Of a stretch of DNA of 64,000 nt, positions 10,430 to 23,099 are shown piece after piece. This stretch comes from Hydractinia symbiolongicarpus (taxonomy: Eukaryota > Cnidaria > Hydrozoa > Anthoathecata > Hydractiniidae). Location of the stretch: NCBI RefSeq assembly GCF_029227915.1, contig NC_079881.1:31597501-31661500 (forward strand). Reading direction: 5' to 3'. A program made the position numbers and the translations under genes. Every line of letters starts with the position of its first letter. Position 1 is the first letter of the stretch. The notes under the pieces are model-generated. The model had not been told where the DNA came from. It saw only the letters and a list, made by a program, of their open reading frames with translations, and did no database searches.

Positions 10430-12664
10430 GCGATAACGGCTAGTATTGGTCCCACAGTAAAAAAAGACTCATTAATCTAAATTTTTAAAAGAAGCGCTAC
10501 CACAGCGCCCAGTGTAATCGCTGAGTTCCGGCAATCATGTCAAATTAAGAAGAATGTTATTTCCTGGAGTCCAATTTTCTCATTTATCACATTTATCAGG
10601 TCACAGTCCAAAGTTAGTTTAGTTAAATCCCACAGTCAATCTTTTCACCGTTAAAAACGATGCAACCTAGTAATATCAGATAAATATCGCTAAATACATG
10701 TTGGTACGAATATGTGACCCAACCGTTGTAACTCAAACGGTCTGACACCGCTACAAAGTCAATGAAATGCAGTTCTTGAAACTGTCGCTATTTCTTCAGC
10801 GCGCGGTAACGCCTAGGATTGGTCCGACAGTAAAAAAAGACTCATTAATCTAAATTTTTAAAAGAAGCGCTACCACAGCGCCCAGTGTAATCGCTGAGTT
10901 CCGGCAATCATGTCAAATTAAGAAGAATGTTATTTCCTGGAGTCCAATTTTCTCATTTATCACATTTATCAGGTCACAGTCCAAAGTTAGTTTAGTTAAA
11001 TCCCACAGTCAATCTTTTCACTGTTAAAAACGATGCAACCTAGTAATATCAGATAAACATCGCTAAATACATGTTGGTACGAATATGTGACCCAACCGTT
11101 GTAACTCAAACGGTCTGACACCGCTACAAAGTCAATGAAATGCAGTTTTTGAAACTGTCGCTATTTCTTCAGCGCGCGGTAACGCCTAGGATTGGTCCGA
11201 CAGTAAAAATTGACTTATTTGTCTAAATTTTTAAATGAAGCGATACCACAGCGCCCAGTATAATCGCTGAGTTCCGGCAATCACGTCAAGATAAGAAGAA
11301 TGTTAATTCTTGGAGTCCAATTGTCTCATTTATCATATTTATCAGGTCGCAGTCCAAAGTTAGTTCAATTAAGTCCTACAGTCAATCGTTTCATTGTTAA
11401 AAGCGATGCAACCTAGTAATATCAGAAAAATATCGCTAAATATATGTTGGTACGACGAGGTGATCCAATCGTTGAAACTCAAACGGACTGACACCGTTAG
11501 AAAGTCAAAGAAATGTAGTTTTTTAAACTGTCGCTTTTTCTTCCGCCCGCGATAACGGCTAAGATTAGTCCCGCAGTAAAAAATGACTTATTAATCTAAA
11601 TTTTTTAATGAAGCGCTACCACAGCGCCCAGTGTAATGGCTGAGTTCCGGCAATCATGTCAAATTAAGAAGAATGTTATTTCTTGGAGTCTAATTGTCTC
11701 ATTTATCATATTTATCAGGTCGCAGTCCAAAGTTAGTTCAATTAAGTCCTACAGTCAATCGTTTCATTGTTAAAAGCGATGCAACCTAGTAATATCAGAA
11801 AAATATCGCTTTATACATGTTGGTACGAATAGGTGTCCAATCGTTGTAACTCAAACGGACTGACACCGTTACAAAGTCAATGAAATATAGTTTTTGAAAC
11901 TGTCGCTATTTCTTCAGCACGCGATAACGGCTAGGATTGGTCCCACAGTAAAAAATGACTTTTTTATCTTAATTTTTAATTGAAGCGCTACCGCAGCGCC
12001 TAGTGTAATCGCTGAGTTTCGGCAGTCATATCAGATTAAGAAGAATGTTATTTCTTGGAGTCCAATTGTTTCACTTTCACATTTTAAAGGTCACAGTCCA
12101 TAATCAGTTCAATTAAGTCCCACAGTCAATCGTTTCATTGTTAAAAGCGATGCAACCTAGTAATATCAGAAAAATATCGCTAAATACATGTTGGTACGAA
12201 TATGTAACCCGACCGTTGTAACTCAAACGGACTGACACCACTACAAAGTCAATGAAATGTAGTTTTTCAAACTATCGCTGTTTCTTCAGCACGCGATAAC
12301 GGCTAGGATTAGTCCCACAGTAAAAATTGACTTATTTATCTAAATTTTTAAATGAAGCGATACCACAGCGCCCAGTATAATCGCTGAGTTCCGGCAATCA
12401 CGTCAAGATAAGAAGAATGTTAATTCTTGGAGTCCAATTGTCTCATTTATCATATTTATCAGGTCGCAGTCCAAAGTTAGTTCAATTAAGTCCTACAGTC
12501 AATCGTTTCATTGCTAAAAGCGATGCAACCTAGTAATATCAGAAAAATATCGCTATATACATGTTGGTACGAATAGGTGTCCAATCGTTGTAACTCAAAC
12601 GGACTGACACCTTTAGAAAGTCAATGAAATGTAGTTTTTGAAGATGTCGCTATTTCTTCAGCAC
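10430..12664. repeat. Hexamer block (2235 bp) in unit A
   Basis: The distinctive head CGGCTAGTATTGG occurs at 10430 and again at 12665, six monomers apart. In between are the hybrid-headed copy at 10803, a copy with TATTTGTCTAAAT (11176), a copy with GCCCGCGATAACGGCTAAG (11549), the TTTTTTATCTTAATTTTTAATTG variant (11921) and a GGATTAGTCCC copy (12293). The six monomers after 12665 have a similar but not identical order. The unit B counterpart of this area carries a further 2235-bp tandem copy. Confidence 0.78.
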
Positions 12665-14525
12665 GCGATAACGGCTAGTATTGGTCCCACAGTAAAAAAA
12701 GACTCATTAATCTAAATTTTTAAAAGAAGCGCTACCACAGCGCCCAGTGTAATCGCTGAGGTCCGGCAATCATGTCAAATTAAGAAGAATGTTATTTCCT
12801 GGAGTCAAATTTTCCCATTTATCACATTTATCAGGTCACAGTCCAAAGTTAGTTTAGTTAAATCCCACAGCCAATCTTTTCACCGTTAAAAACGATGCAA
12901 CCTAGTAATATCAGATAAATATCGTTAAATACATGTTGGTACGAATATGTGACCCAACCGTTGTAACTCAAACGGACTGACACCGCTACAAAGTCAATGA
13001 AATGCAGTTTTTGAAACTGTCGCTATTTCTTCAGCGCGCGGTAACGCCTAGGATTGGTCCGACAGTAAAAATTGACTTATTTGTCTAAATTTTTAAATGA
13101 AGCGATACCACAGCGCCCAGTATAATCGCTGAGTTCCGGCAATCACGTCAAGATAAGAAGAATGTTAATTCTTGGAGTCCAATTGTCTCATTTATCATAT
13201 TTATCAGGTCGCAGTCCAAAGTTACTTCAATTAAGTCCTACAGTCAATCGTTTCATTGCTAAAAGCGATGCAACCTAATAATATCAGAAAAATATCGCTA
13301 TATACATGTTGGTACGAATAGGTGTCCAATCGTTGTAACTCAAACGGACTGACACCGTTAGAAAGTCAATGAAATGTAGTTTTTGAAGATGTCGCTATTT
13401 CTTCAGCGCGCGATAACGGATAGGATTGGTCCCACAGTAAAGAATGACTTATTTATCTAAATTTTTAAATGAAGCGCTACCACAGCGCCCAGTATAATCG
13501 TTGAGCTCCGGCAATCACGTCAAATTAAGAGGAATGTTATTTCTTGGAGTCCAATTGTCTCATTTATCATATTTATCAGGTCGCAGTCCAAAGTTAGTTC
13601 AATTAAGTCCCACAGTCAATCGTTTCATTGTTAAAAGCGATGCAACCTAGTATATCAGAAAAATATCGCTAAATACATGTTGGTACGAATAGGTGATCCA
13701 ATCGTTGAAACTCAAACGGACTGACACCGTTAGAAAGTCAAAGAAATGTAGTTTTTTAAACTGTCGCTATTTCTTCCGCCCGCGATAACGGCTAAGATTG
13801 GTCCCGCAGTAAAAAATGACTTATTAATCTAAATTTTTTAATGAAGCGCTACCACAGCGCCCAGTGTAATGGCTGAGTTCCGGCAATCATGTCAAATTAA
13901 GAAGAATGTTATTTCTTGGAGTCTAATTGTCTCATTTATCATATTTATCAGGTCGCAGTCCAAAGTTAGTTCAATTAAGTCCTACAGTCAATCGTTTCAT
14001 TGTTAAAAGCGATGCAACCTAGTAATATCAGAAAAATATCGCTTTATACATGTTGGTACGAATAGGTGTCCAATCGTTGTAACTCAAACGGACTGACACT
14101 GTTAGAAAGTCAATGAAATGTAGTTTTTGAAACTGTCGCTATTTCTTCAGCACGCGATAACGGCTAGGATTGGTCCCACAGTAAAAAATGACTTTTTTAT
14201 CTTAATTTTTAATTGAAGCGCTACCACAGCGCCCAGTATAATGGCTGAGTTCCGGCAATCACGTCAAATTAAGAAGAATGTTATTTCTTGGAGTCCAATT
14301 GTATTATTTATCATATTTATCAGGTCGCAGTCCAAAGTTAGTTCAATTAAGTCCTACAGTCAATCGTTTCATTGTTAAAATCGATGCAACCTAGTAATTT
14401 CAGAAAAATATCGCTAAATACATGTTGGTACGAATAGGTGCTCAATCGTTGTAACTCAAACGGACTGACACTGTTATAAAGTCAATGAAATGTAGTTTTT
14501 GAAACTGTCGCTATTTCTTCAGCGC
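12665..14525. repeat. Five further monomers of unit A, matching 35764-37624 in unit B
   Basis: Starts are at 12665, 13038, 13410, 13783 and 14154. The copy at 13410 has a one-base-short TAGTATATCAG (13648 onward) in place of TAGTAATATCAG. The same defect appears at 36747 onward, so it predates the 20-kb duplication and confirms the local offset of 23099. The copy at 14154 joins a TTTTTTATCTTAATTTTTAATTG head to the body of another variant (GTATTATTTATC, AAATCGATGC). Confidence 0.75.
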
Positions 14526-15270
14526 GCGATAACGGCTAGGATTGGTCCGACAGTAAAGAATGACTTATTTATCTAAATTTTTTAATGAAGCGCTACCACA
14601 GCGCTCAGTGTAATCCCTGAGTTTCGGCAATCACGTCAAATTAAGAAGAATGTTATTTCTTGGAGTCCAATTTTTTTCATTTATCACATTTATCAGGTCG
14701 CAGTCCAATGTTAGTTCAACTAAGTCCTACAGTCAATCGTTTCATTGTTAAAAGCGATGCAACCTAGTAATATCAAAAAAATATCGCTAAATACATGTTG
14801 GTACGAATATGAAACCCAACCGTTGTAACTCAAACGGACTGACACCGTTAGAAAGTCATTGAAATGTAGTTTTTGAAACTGTGTCTATTACTTCAGCGCG
14901 CTAACGTCTAGGATTGGTCCCACAGTAAAAAATGACTTTTTTTATCTTAATTTTTAATTGAAGCGCTACCACAGCGCCTATTGTAATCGCTGAGATTCGG
15001 CAGTCATATCAATTTAAGAAGAATGTTATTTCTTGGAGTCCAATTATCTCACTTTCACATTTTAAAGGTCACAGTCCATAATCAGTTCAATTAAGTCCCA
15101 CAGTCAATCGTTTCATTGTTAAAAGCGATGCAACCTAGTAATATCAGAAAAGTATCGCTAAATACATGTTAGTACGAATATGTGACCCGACCGTTGTAAC
15201 TCAAACGGACTGACACCACTACAAAGTCAATGAAATGTAGTTTTTCAAACTATCGCTGTTTCTTCAGCAC
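14526..15270. repeat. Two monomers in unit A represented by a single hybrid in unit B
   Basis: Unit A has copies starting at 14526 and 14897, then 15271. Unit B has only one (37625-37998), whose head matches 14526 and whose tail from about GAAAAGTATCGC matches the second copy. The offset falls from 23099 to 22728 across it. Either B lost one monomer or A gained one. The hybrid nature of the B copy favours loss in B. Confidence 0.78.
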
Positions 15271-18254
15271 GCGATAACGGCTAGGATTAGTCCCACAGTA
15301 AAAATTGACTTATTTATCTAAATTTTTAAATGAAGCACTACCACAGCGCCCAGTATAATCGCTGAGTTCCGGCAATCACGTCAAATTAAGAAGAATGTTA
15401 CTTTTTGGAGTCCAATTGTCTCATTTATCATATTTATCAGGTCGCAGTCCAAAGTTAGTTCAATTATGTGCCACAGTCAATCGTTTCACTGTTAAAACAA
15501 TGCAACGTAGTAATATGAGAAAAATATCGTTAAATACATGTTGGTACGAATAGGTGATCCAATCGTTGTAACTCAAACGGACTGACACCGTTAGAAAGTC
15601 AAAGAAATGTAGTTTTTTAAACTGTCGCTATTTCTTCCGCGCGCGATAACGGCTAGGATTGGTCCCGCAGTAAAAAATGACTTATTTATCTAAATTTTTA
15701 TATGAAGCGATACCACAGCGCCCAGTGTAATCACTGAGTTCCGGCAATTATGTCAAATTAAGAAGAATGTTATTTCTTGGAGTCCAATTTTTTTCATTTA
15801 TCACATTTATTAGGTCGCAGTCCAATGTTAGTTCAATTAAGTCCTACAGTCAATCGTTTCATTGTTAAAAGCGATGCAACCTAGTAATATCAGAAAAATA
15901 TCGCTATATACATGTTGGTACGAATAGGTGTCCAATCGTTGTAACTCAAACGGACTGACACCGTTAGAAAGTCAATGAAATGTAGTTTTTGAAGATGTCG
16001 CTATTTCTTCAGCACGCGATAACGGCTAGGATTGGTCCCGCAGTAAAAAAAGACTCATTAATCTAAATTTTTAAAAGAAGCGCTACCACAGCGCCCAGTG
16101 TAATCGCTGAGTTCCGGCAATCATGTCAAATTAAGAAGAATGTTATTTTGCTGGAGTCCAATTTTCTCATTTATCACATTTATCAGGTCACAGTCCAAAG
16201 TTAGTTTAGTTAAATCCCACAGTCAATCTTTTCACTGTTAAAAACGATGCAACCTAGTAATATCAGATAAATATCGCTAAATACATGTTGGTATGAATAT
16301 GTGACCCAACCGTTGTAACTCAAACGGACTGACACCGCTACAAAGTCAATGAAATGTAGTTTTTGAAACTATCCCTATTTCTTCAGCGCGCGATAACGGA
16401 TAGGATTGGTCCCACAGTAAAGAATGACTTATTTATCTAAATTTTTAAATGAAGCGCTACCACAGCGCCCAGTATAATCGCTGAGTTCCGGCAATCACGT
16501 CAAATTAAGAAGAATGTTATTTCTTGGAGTCCAATTTTTTTCATTTATCACATTTATCAGGTCGCAGTCCAATGTTAGTTCAATTAAGTCCTACAGTCAA
16601 TCGTTTCATTGTTAAAAGCAATGCAACCTAGTAATATCAGAAAAATATCGCTATATACATGTTGGTACGAATAGGTGTCCAATCGTTGTAACTCAAACGG
16701 ACTGACACCGTTAGAAAGTCAATGAAATGTAGTTTTTGAAGATGTCGCTATTTCTTCAGCACGCGATAACGGCTAGGATTGGTCCCACAGTAAAAAAAGA
16801 CTCATTAATCTAAATTTTTAAAAGAAGCGCTACCACAGCGCCCAGTGTAATCGCTGAGTTCCGGCAATCATGTCAAATTAAGAAGAATGTTATTTCCTGG
16901 AGTCCAATTTTCTCATTTATCACATTTATCAGGTCACAGTCTAAAGTTAGTTTAGTTAAATCCCACAGTCAATCTTTTCACTGTTAAAAACGATGCAACC
17001 TAGTAATATCAGATAAATATCGCTAAATACATGTTGGTATGAATATGTGACCCAACCGTTGTAACTCAAACGGACTGACATCGCTACAAAGTCAATGAAA
17101 TGTAGTTTTTGAAACTATCCCTATTTCTTCAGCGCGCGATAACGGATAGGATTGGTCCCACAGTAAAGAATGACTTATTTATCTAAATTTTTAAATGAAG
17201 CGCTACCACAGCGCCCAGTATAATCGCTGAGTTCCGGCAATCACGTCAAATTAAGAAGAATGTTACTTCTTGGAGTCCAATTGTCTCATTTATCATATTT
17301 ATCAGGTCGCAGTCCAAAGTTAGTTCAATTAAGTCCTACAGTCAATCGTTTCATTGTTAAAAGCGATGCAACCTAGTAATATCAGAAAAATATCGCTAAA
17401 TACATGTTGGTACGAATAGGTGATCCAATCGTTGTAACTCAAACGGACTGACACCGTTAGAAAGTCAAAGAAATGTAGTTTTTTAAACTGTCGCTATTTC
17501 TTCCGCGCGCGATAACGGCTAGGATTGGTCCCGCAGTAAAAAATGACTTATTAATCTAAATTTTTAAATGAAGCGCTACCACAGCGACCAGTGTAATCGC
17601 TGAGTTCCGGCAATCATGTCAAATTAAGAAGAATGTTATTTCCTGGAGTCCAAGTTTCTCATTTATCACATTTATCAGGTCACAGTCCAAAATTAGTTTA
17701 GTTAAATCCCACAGTCAATCTTTTCACTGTTAAAAACGATGCAACCTAGTAATATCAGATAAATATCGCAAAATACATGTTGGTATGAATATGTGACCCA
17801 ACCGTTGTAACTCAAACGGACTGACACCGCTACAAAGTCAATGAAATGTAGTTTTTGAAACTATCCCTATTTCTTCAGCGCGCGATAACGGATAGGATTG
17901 GTCCCACAGTAAAGAATGACTTATTTATCTAAATTTTTAAATGAAGCGCTACCACAGCGCCCAGTATAATCGCTGAGTTCCGGCAATCACGTCAAATTAA
18001 GAAGAATGTTATTTCTTGGAGTCCAATTTTTTTCATTTATCACATTTACCAGGTCGCAGTCCAATGTTAGTTCAATTAAGTCCTACAGTCAATCGTTTCA
18101 TTGTTAAAAGCAATGCAACCTAGTAATATCAGAAAAATATCGCTATATACATGTTGGTACGAATAGGTGTCCAATCGTTGTAACTCAAACGGACTGACAC
18201 CGTTAGAAAGTCAATGAAATGTAGTTTTTGAAAATGTCGCTATTTCTTCAGCAC
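15271..18254. repeat. Eight-monomer stretch of unit A, collinear with 37999-40980
   Basis: Starts include 15271, 15643, 16017, 16390, 17136, 17509 and 17882. Variants with GTGCCACAGTC and CAACGTAGTAATATGAG (15470-15520) mark its left part. The remainder alternates three variant types, which foreshadows the regular trimer that follows. One extra base in ATTTTGCTGGAG (near 16146) changes the offset to unit B from 22728 to 22727. Confidence 0.72.
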
Positions 18255-21200
18255 GCGATAACGGCTAGGATTGGTCCCACAGTAAAAATAGACTCATTAA
18301 TCTAAGTTTTTAAAAGAAGCGCTACCACAGCGCCCAGTGTAATCGCTGAGTTCCGGCAATCATGTCAAATTAAGAAGAATGTTATTTCCTGGAGTCCAAT
18401 TTTCTCATTTATCACATTTATCAGGTCACAGTCTAAAGTTAGTTTAGTTAAATCCCACAGTCAATCTTTTCATTGTTAAAAACGATGCAACCTAGTAATA
18501 TCAGATAAATATCGCTAAATACATGTTGGTATGAATATGTGACCCAACCGTTGTAACTCAAACGGACTGACATCGCTACAAAGTCAATGAAATGTAGTTT
18601 TTGAAACTATCCCTATTTCTTCAGCGCACGATAACGGATAGGATTGGTCCCACAGTAAAGAATGACTTATTTATCTAAATTTTTAAATGAAGCGCTACCA
18701 CAGCGCCCAGTATAATCCCTGAGTTCCGGCAATCACGTCAAATTAAGAAGAATGTTACTTCTTGGAGTGCAATTGTCTCATTTATCATATTTATCAGGTC
18801 GCAGTCCAAAGTTAGTTCAATTAAGTCCTACAGTCAATCGTTTCATTGTTAAAAGCGATGCAACCTAGTAATATCAGAAAAATATCGCTAAATACATGTT
18901 GGTACGAATAGGTGATCCAATCGTTGTAACTCAAACGGACTGACACCGTTAGAAAGTCAAAGAAATGTAGTTTTTTAAACTGTCGCTATTTCTTCCGCGC
19001 GCGATAACGGCTAGGATTGGTCCCGCAGTAAAAAATGACTTATTAATCTAAATTTTTAAATGAAGCGCTACCACAGCGCCCAGTGTAATCGCTGAGTTCC
19101 GGCAATCACGTCAAATTAAGAAGAATGTTATTTCTTGGAGCCCAATTTTTTTCATTTATCACATTTATCAGGTCGCAGTCCAATGTTAGTTCAATTAAGT
19201 CCTACAGTCAATCGTTTCATTGTTAAAAGCAATGCAACCTAGTAATATCAGAAAAATATCGCTATATACATGTTGGTACGAATAGGTGTCCAATCGTTGT
19301 AACTCAAACGGACTGACACCGTTAGAAAGTCAATGAAATGTAGTTTTTGAAGATGTCGCTATTTCTTCAGCACGCGATAACGGCTAGGATTGGTCCCACA
19401 GTAAAAATAGACTCATTAATCTAAGTTTTTAAAAGAAGCGCTACCACAGCGCCCAGTGTAATCGCTGAGTTCCGGCAATCATGTCAAATTAAGAAGAATG
19501 TTATTTCCTGGAGTCCAATTTTCTCATTTATCACATTTATCAGGTCACAGTCTAAAGTTAGTTTAGTTAAATCCCACAGTCAATCTTTTCACTGTTAAAA
19601 ACGATGCAACCTAGTAATATCAGATAAATATCGCTAAGTACATGTTGGTATGAATATGTGACCCAACCGTTGTAACTCAAACGGACTGACATCGCTACAA
19701 AGTCAATGAAATGTAGTTTTTGAAACTATCCCTATTTCTTCAGCGCACGATAACGGATAGGATTGGTCCCACAGTAAAGAATGACTTATTTATCTAAATT
19801 TTTAAATGAAGCGCTACCACAGCGCCCAGTATAATCCCTGAGTTCCGGCAATCACGTCAAATTAAGAAGAATGTTACTTCTTGGAGTCCAATTGTCTCAT
19901 TTATCATATTTATCAGGTCGCAGTCCAAAGTTAGTTCAATTAAGTCCTACAGTCAATCGTTTCATTGTTAAAAGCGATGCAACCTAGTAATATCAGAAAA
20001 ATATCGCTAAATACATGTTGGTACGAATAGGTGATCCAATCGTTGTAACTCAAACGGACTGACACCGTTAGAAAGTCAAAGAAATGTAGTTTTTTAAACT
20101 GTCGCTATTTCTTCCGCGCGCGATAACGGCTAGGATTGGTCCCGCAGTAAAAAATGACTTATTAATCTAAATTTTTAAATGAAGCGCTACCACAGCGCCC
20201 AGTGTAATCGCTGAGTTCCGGCAATCACGTCAAATTAAGAAGAATGTTATTTCTTGGAGTCCAATTTTTTTCATTTATCACATTTATCAGGTCGCAGTCC
20301 AATGTTAGTTCAATTAAGTCCTACAGTCAATCGTTTCATTGTTAAAAGCAATGCAACCTAGTAATATCAGAAAAATATCGCTATATACATGTTGGTACGA
20401 ATAGGTGTCCAATCGTTGTAACTCAAACGGACTGACACCGTTAGAAAGTCAATGAAATGTAGTTTTTGAAGATGTCGCTATTTCTTCAGCACGCGATAAC
20501 GGCTAGGATTGGTCCCACAGTAAAAATAGACTCATTAATCTAAATTTTTAAAAGAAGCGCTACCACAGCGCCCAGTGTAATCGCTGAGTTCCGGCAATCA
20601 TGTCAAATTAAGAAGAATGTTATTTCCTGGAGTCCAATTTTCTCATTTATCACATTTATCAGGTCACAGTCTAAAGTTAGTTTAGTTAAATCCCACAGTC
20701 AATCTTTTCACTGTTAAAAACGATGCAACCTAGTAATATCAGATAAATATCGCTAAATACATGTTGGTATGAATATGTGACCCAACCGTTGTAACTCAAA
20801 CGGACTGACATCGCTACAAAGTCAATGAAATGTAGTTTTTGAAACTATCCCTATTTCTTCAGCGCGCGATAACGGATAGGATTGGTCCCACAGTAAAGAA
20901 TGACTTATTTATCTAAATTTTTAAATGAAGCGCTACCACAGCGCCCAGTATAATCCCTGAGTTCCGGCAATCACGTCAAATTAAGAAGAATGTTACTTCT
21001 TGGAGTCCAATTGTCTCATTTATCATATTTATCAGGTCGCAGTCCAAAGTTAGTTCAATTAAGTCCTACAGTCAATCGTTTCATTGTTAAAAGCGATGCA
21101 ACCTAGTAATATCAGAAAAATATCGCTAAATACATGTTGGTACGAATAGGTGATCCAATCGTTGTAACTCAAACGGACTGACACCGTTAGAAAGTCAAAG

Positions 21201-21610
21201 AAATGTAGTTTTTTAAACTGTTGCTATTTCTTCCGCGCGCGATAACGGCTAGGATTGGTCCCGCAGTAAAAAATGACTTATTAATCTAAATTTTTAAATG
21301 AAGCGCTACCACAGCGCCCAGTGTAATCACTGAGTTCCGGCAATTATGTCAAATTAAGAAGAATGTTATTTCTTGGAGTCCAATTTTTTTCATTTATCAC
21401 ATTTATCAGGTCGCAGTCCAATGTTAGTTCAACTAAGTCCTACAGTCAATCGTTTCATTGTTAAAAGCGATGCAATCTAGTAATATGAAAAAAATATCGC
21501 TAAATACATGTTGGTACGAATATGTAACCCAACCGTTGTAACTCAAACGGACTGACACTGTTAGAAAGTCATTGAAATGTAGTATTTGAAACTGTCTCTA
21601 ATACTTCAGC
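18255..21610. repeat. Trimer (1119 bp) amplified to three tandem copies
   Basis: Starts of the variant with TAAAAATAGACTC are at 18255, 19374 and 20493, spaced 1119 bp. Each is followed by a GGATAGGATTGG monomer and a TCCCGCAG monomer. The first two trimers share private changes (CTAAGTTTTT, GCACGATAACGG) that the third lacks. Unit B has a single trimer (40981-42098) with the third copy's states. The simplest reading is that the third copy is closest to the original and the first two are A-specific additions. A-to-B offset drops by 2238-2239 bp, two trimers. Confidence 0.85.
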
Positions 21611-22726
21611 GCGCTAACATCTAGGATTGGTCCCACAGTAAAAAATGACTTTTTTTATCTTAATTTTTAATTGAAGCGCTACCACAGCGCCTACTGTAAT
21701 CGCTGAGATTCGGCAGTCATATCAAATTAAGAAGAATGTTATTTCTTGGAGTCCAATTTTCTCACTTTCACATTTTAAAGGTCACAGTCCATAATCAGTT
21801 CAATTAAGTCCCACAGTCAATCGTTTCATTGTTAAAAGCGATGCAACCTAGTAATATCAGAAAAGTATCGCTAAATACATGTTGGTACGAATATGTGACC
21901 CAACCGTTGTACCTCAAACGGACTCACACCGCTACAAAGTCAATGAAATGTAGTTTTTCAAACTATCGCTGTTTCTTCAGCACGCCATAACGGCTAGGAT
22001 TAGTCCCACAGTAAAAATTGACTTATTTATCTAAATTTTTAAATAAAGCGCTACCACAGCGCCCAGTGTAATCGCTGAGTTTCGGCAATCATGTCAAATT
22101 AAGAAGAATGTTATTTCTTGGAGTCCAATTGTCTCACTTATAACATTTATAAGGTAACAGTCCAAAATCAGTTCAATTATGTGCCACAGTCAATCGTTTC
22201 ACTGTTAAAAGCGATGCAACGTAGTAATATGAGAAAAATATCGTTAAATACTTGTTGGTACGAATAGGTGACCCAACCGTTGTAACTCAAACGGACTGAC
22301 ACCGTTAGAAAGTCATTGAAATGCAGTTTTTGAAACTGTCGCAATTTCTTCAGGGCGCGATAACGCCTAGGATTGGTCAAACAGTAAAAATTGACTTATT
22401 TATCTAAATTTTTAAATGAAGCGCTACCACAGCGCCCAGTATAATCGCTGAGTTCCGGCAATCACGTCAAATTAAGAAGAATGTTATTTCTTGGAGTCCA
22501 ATTGTCTTATTTATCATATTTATCAGGTCGCAGTCCAAAGTTAGTTCAATTAAGTCCTACAGTCAATCGTTTCATTGTTAAAAGCGATGCAACCTAGTAA
22601 TTTCAGAAAAATATCGCTAAATACATGTTGGTACGAATAGGTGCCCAATCGTTGTAACTCAAACGGACTGACACCGTTAGAAAGTCATTAAAATGTAGTA
22701 TTTGAAACTGTCTCTATTACTTCAGC
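21611..22726. repeat. Last complete monomers of unit A, near-identical to 42099-43214
   Basis: Three monomers with an offset to unit B of exactly 20488. Private features shared with B include TTGTACCTCAAACGG with GACTCACACC, TTAAATAAAGCGC, GGTAACAGTCC, TTCAGGGCGC and GGTCAAACAG. I saw only isolated substitutions, such as CACGCCATAACGG here against CACGCGATAACGG in B. An identical 67-codon chance frame falls in both copies (22177-22380 and 42665-42868). Confidence 0.85.
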
Positions 22727-23099
22727 GCGCTAACGTCTAGGATTGGTCCCACAGTAAAAAATGACATTTTTTATCTTAATTTTTAATTGAAGCGCTACCA
22801 CAGCGCCTACTGTAATCGCTGAGATTCGGCAGTCATATCAAATTAAGAAGAATGTTATTTCTTGGAGTCCAATTGTCTTATTTATCATATTTATCAGGTC
22901 GCAGTCCAAAGTTAGTTCAATTAAGTCCTACAGTCAATCGTTTCATTGCTAAAAGCGATGCAACCTAGTAATATCAGAAAAATATCGCTATATACATGTT
23001 GGTACGAATAGGTGTCCAATCGTTGTAACTCAAACGGACTGACACTTTTAGAAAGTCAATGAAATGTAGTTTTTGAAGATGTCGCTATTTCTTCAGCAC
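22727..23099. repeat. Hybrid monomer at the A/B junction of the 20-kb duplication
   Basis: Its 5' part (GCGCTAACGTC head, GACATTTTTTATC, CGCCTACTGTAATC, GAGATTCGG) follows the monomer at 43215, offset 20488. Near 22875 it departs from that copy: it reads AATTGTCTTATTTATC where 43215 reads AATTATCTCACTTTC. From about 22947 it matches the monomer at 2981 (CATTGCTAAAAGCG, GACACTTTTAGAAAG). After 23099 the array repeats what follows 3353. End-of-unit joined to start-of-unit inside one in-register monomer is the structure expected of an unequal crossover. The switch lies between about 22860 and 22947. Confidence 0.85.

Larger units (their letters stand above)
3128..22874. repeat. Unit A of a 20-kb tandem segmental duplication (53 monomers)
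   Basis: From about 3128 the sequence is paralleled by the stretch starting near 22875 at an offset of 19747. The monomers at 3353 (GGTCCTACAG, GCAAGCATG, ATCCAACAG) and 4844 (CTAGTATTGG after GATGTGGC) reappear at 23100 and 24591. Further along, the offset shifts only in whole-monomer steps until it reaches 20488 near the end. At 21239-22726 versus 41727-43214 I count about four substitutions by eye in about 1.5 kb. Boundaries are approximate because the switch lies in shared sequence. Confidence 0.88.

Noticed and set aside
22177-22380. 67-codon open frame on the minus strand, identical at 42665-42868
   Set aside because: The identity of the two copies follows from the 20-kb duplication, not from coding constraint. 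Other monomers have no equivalent frame.
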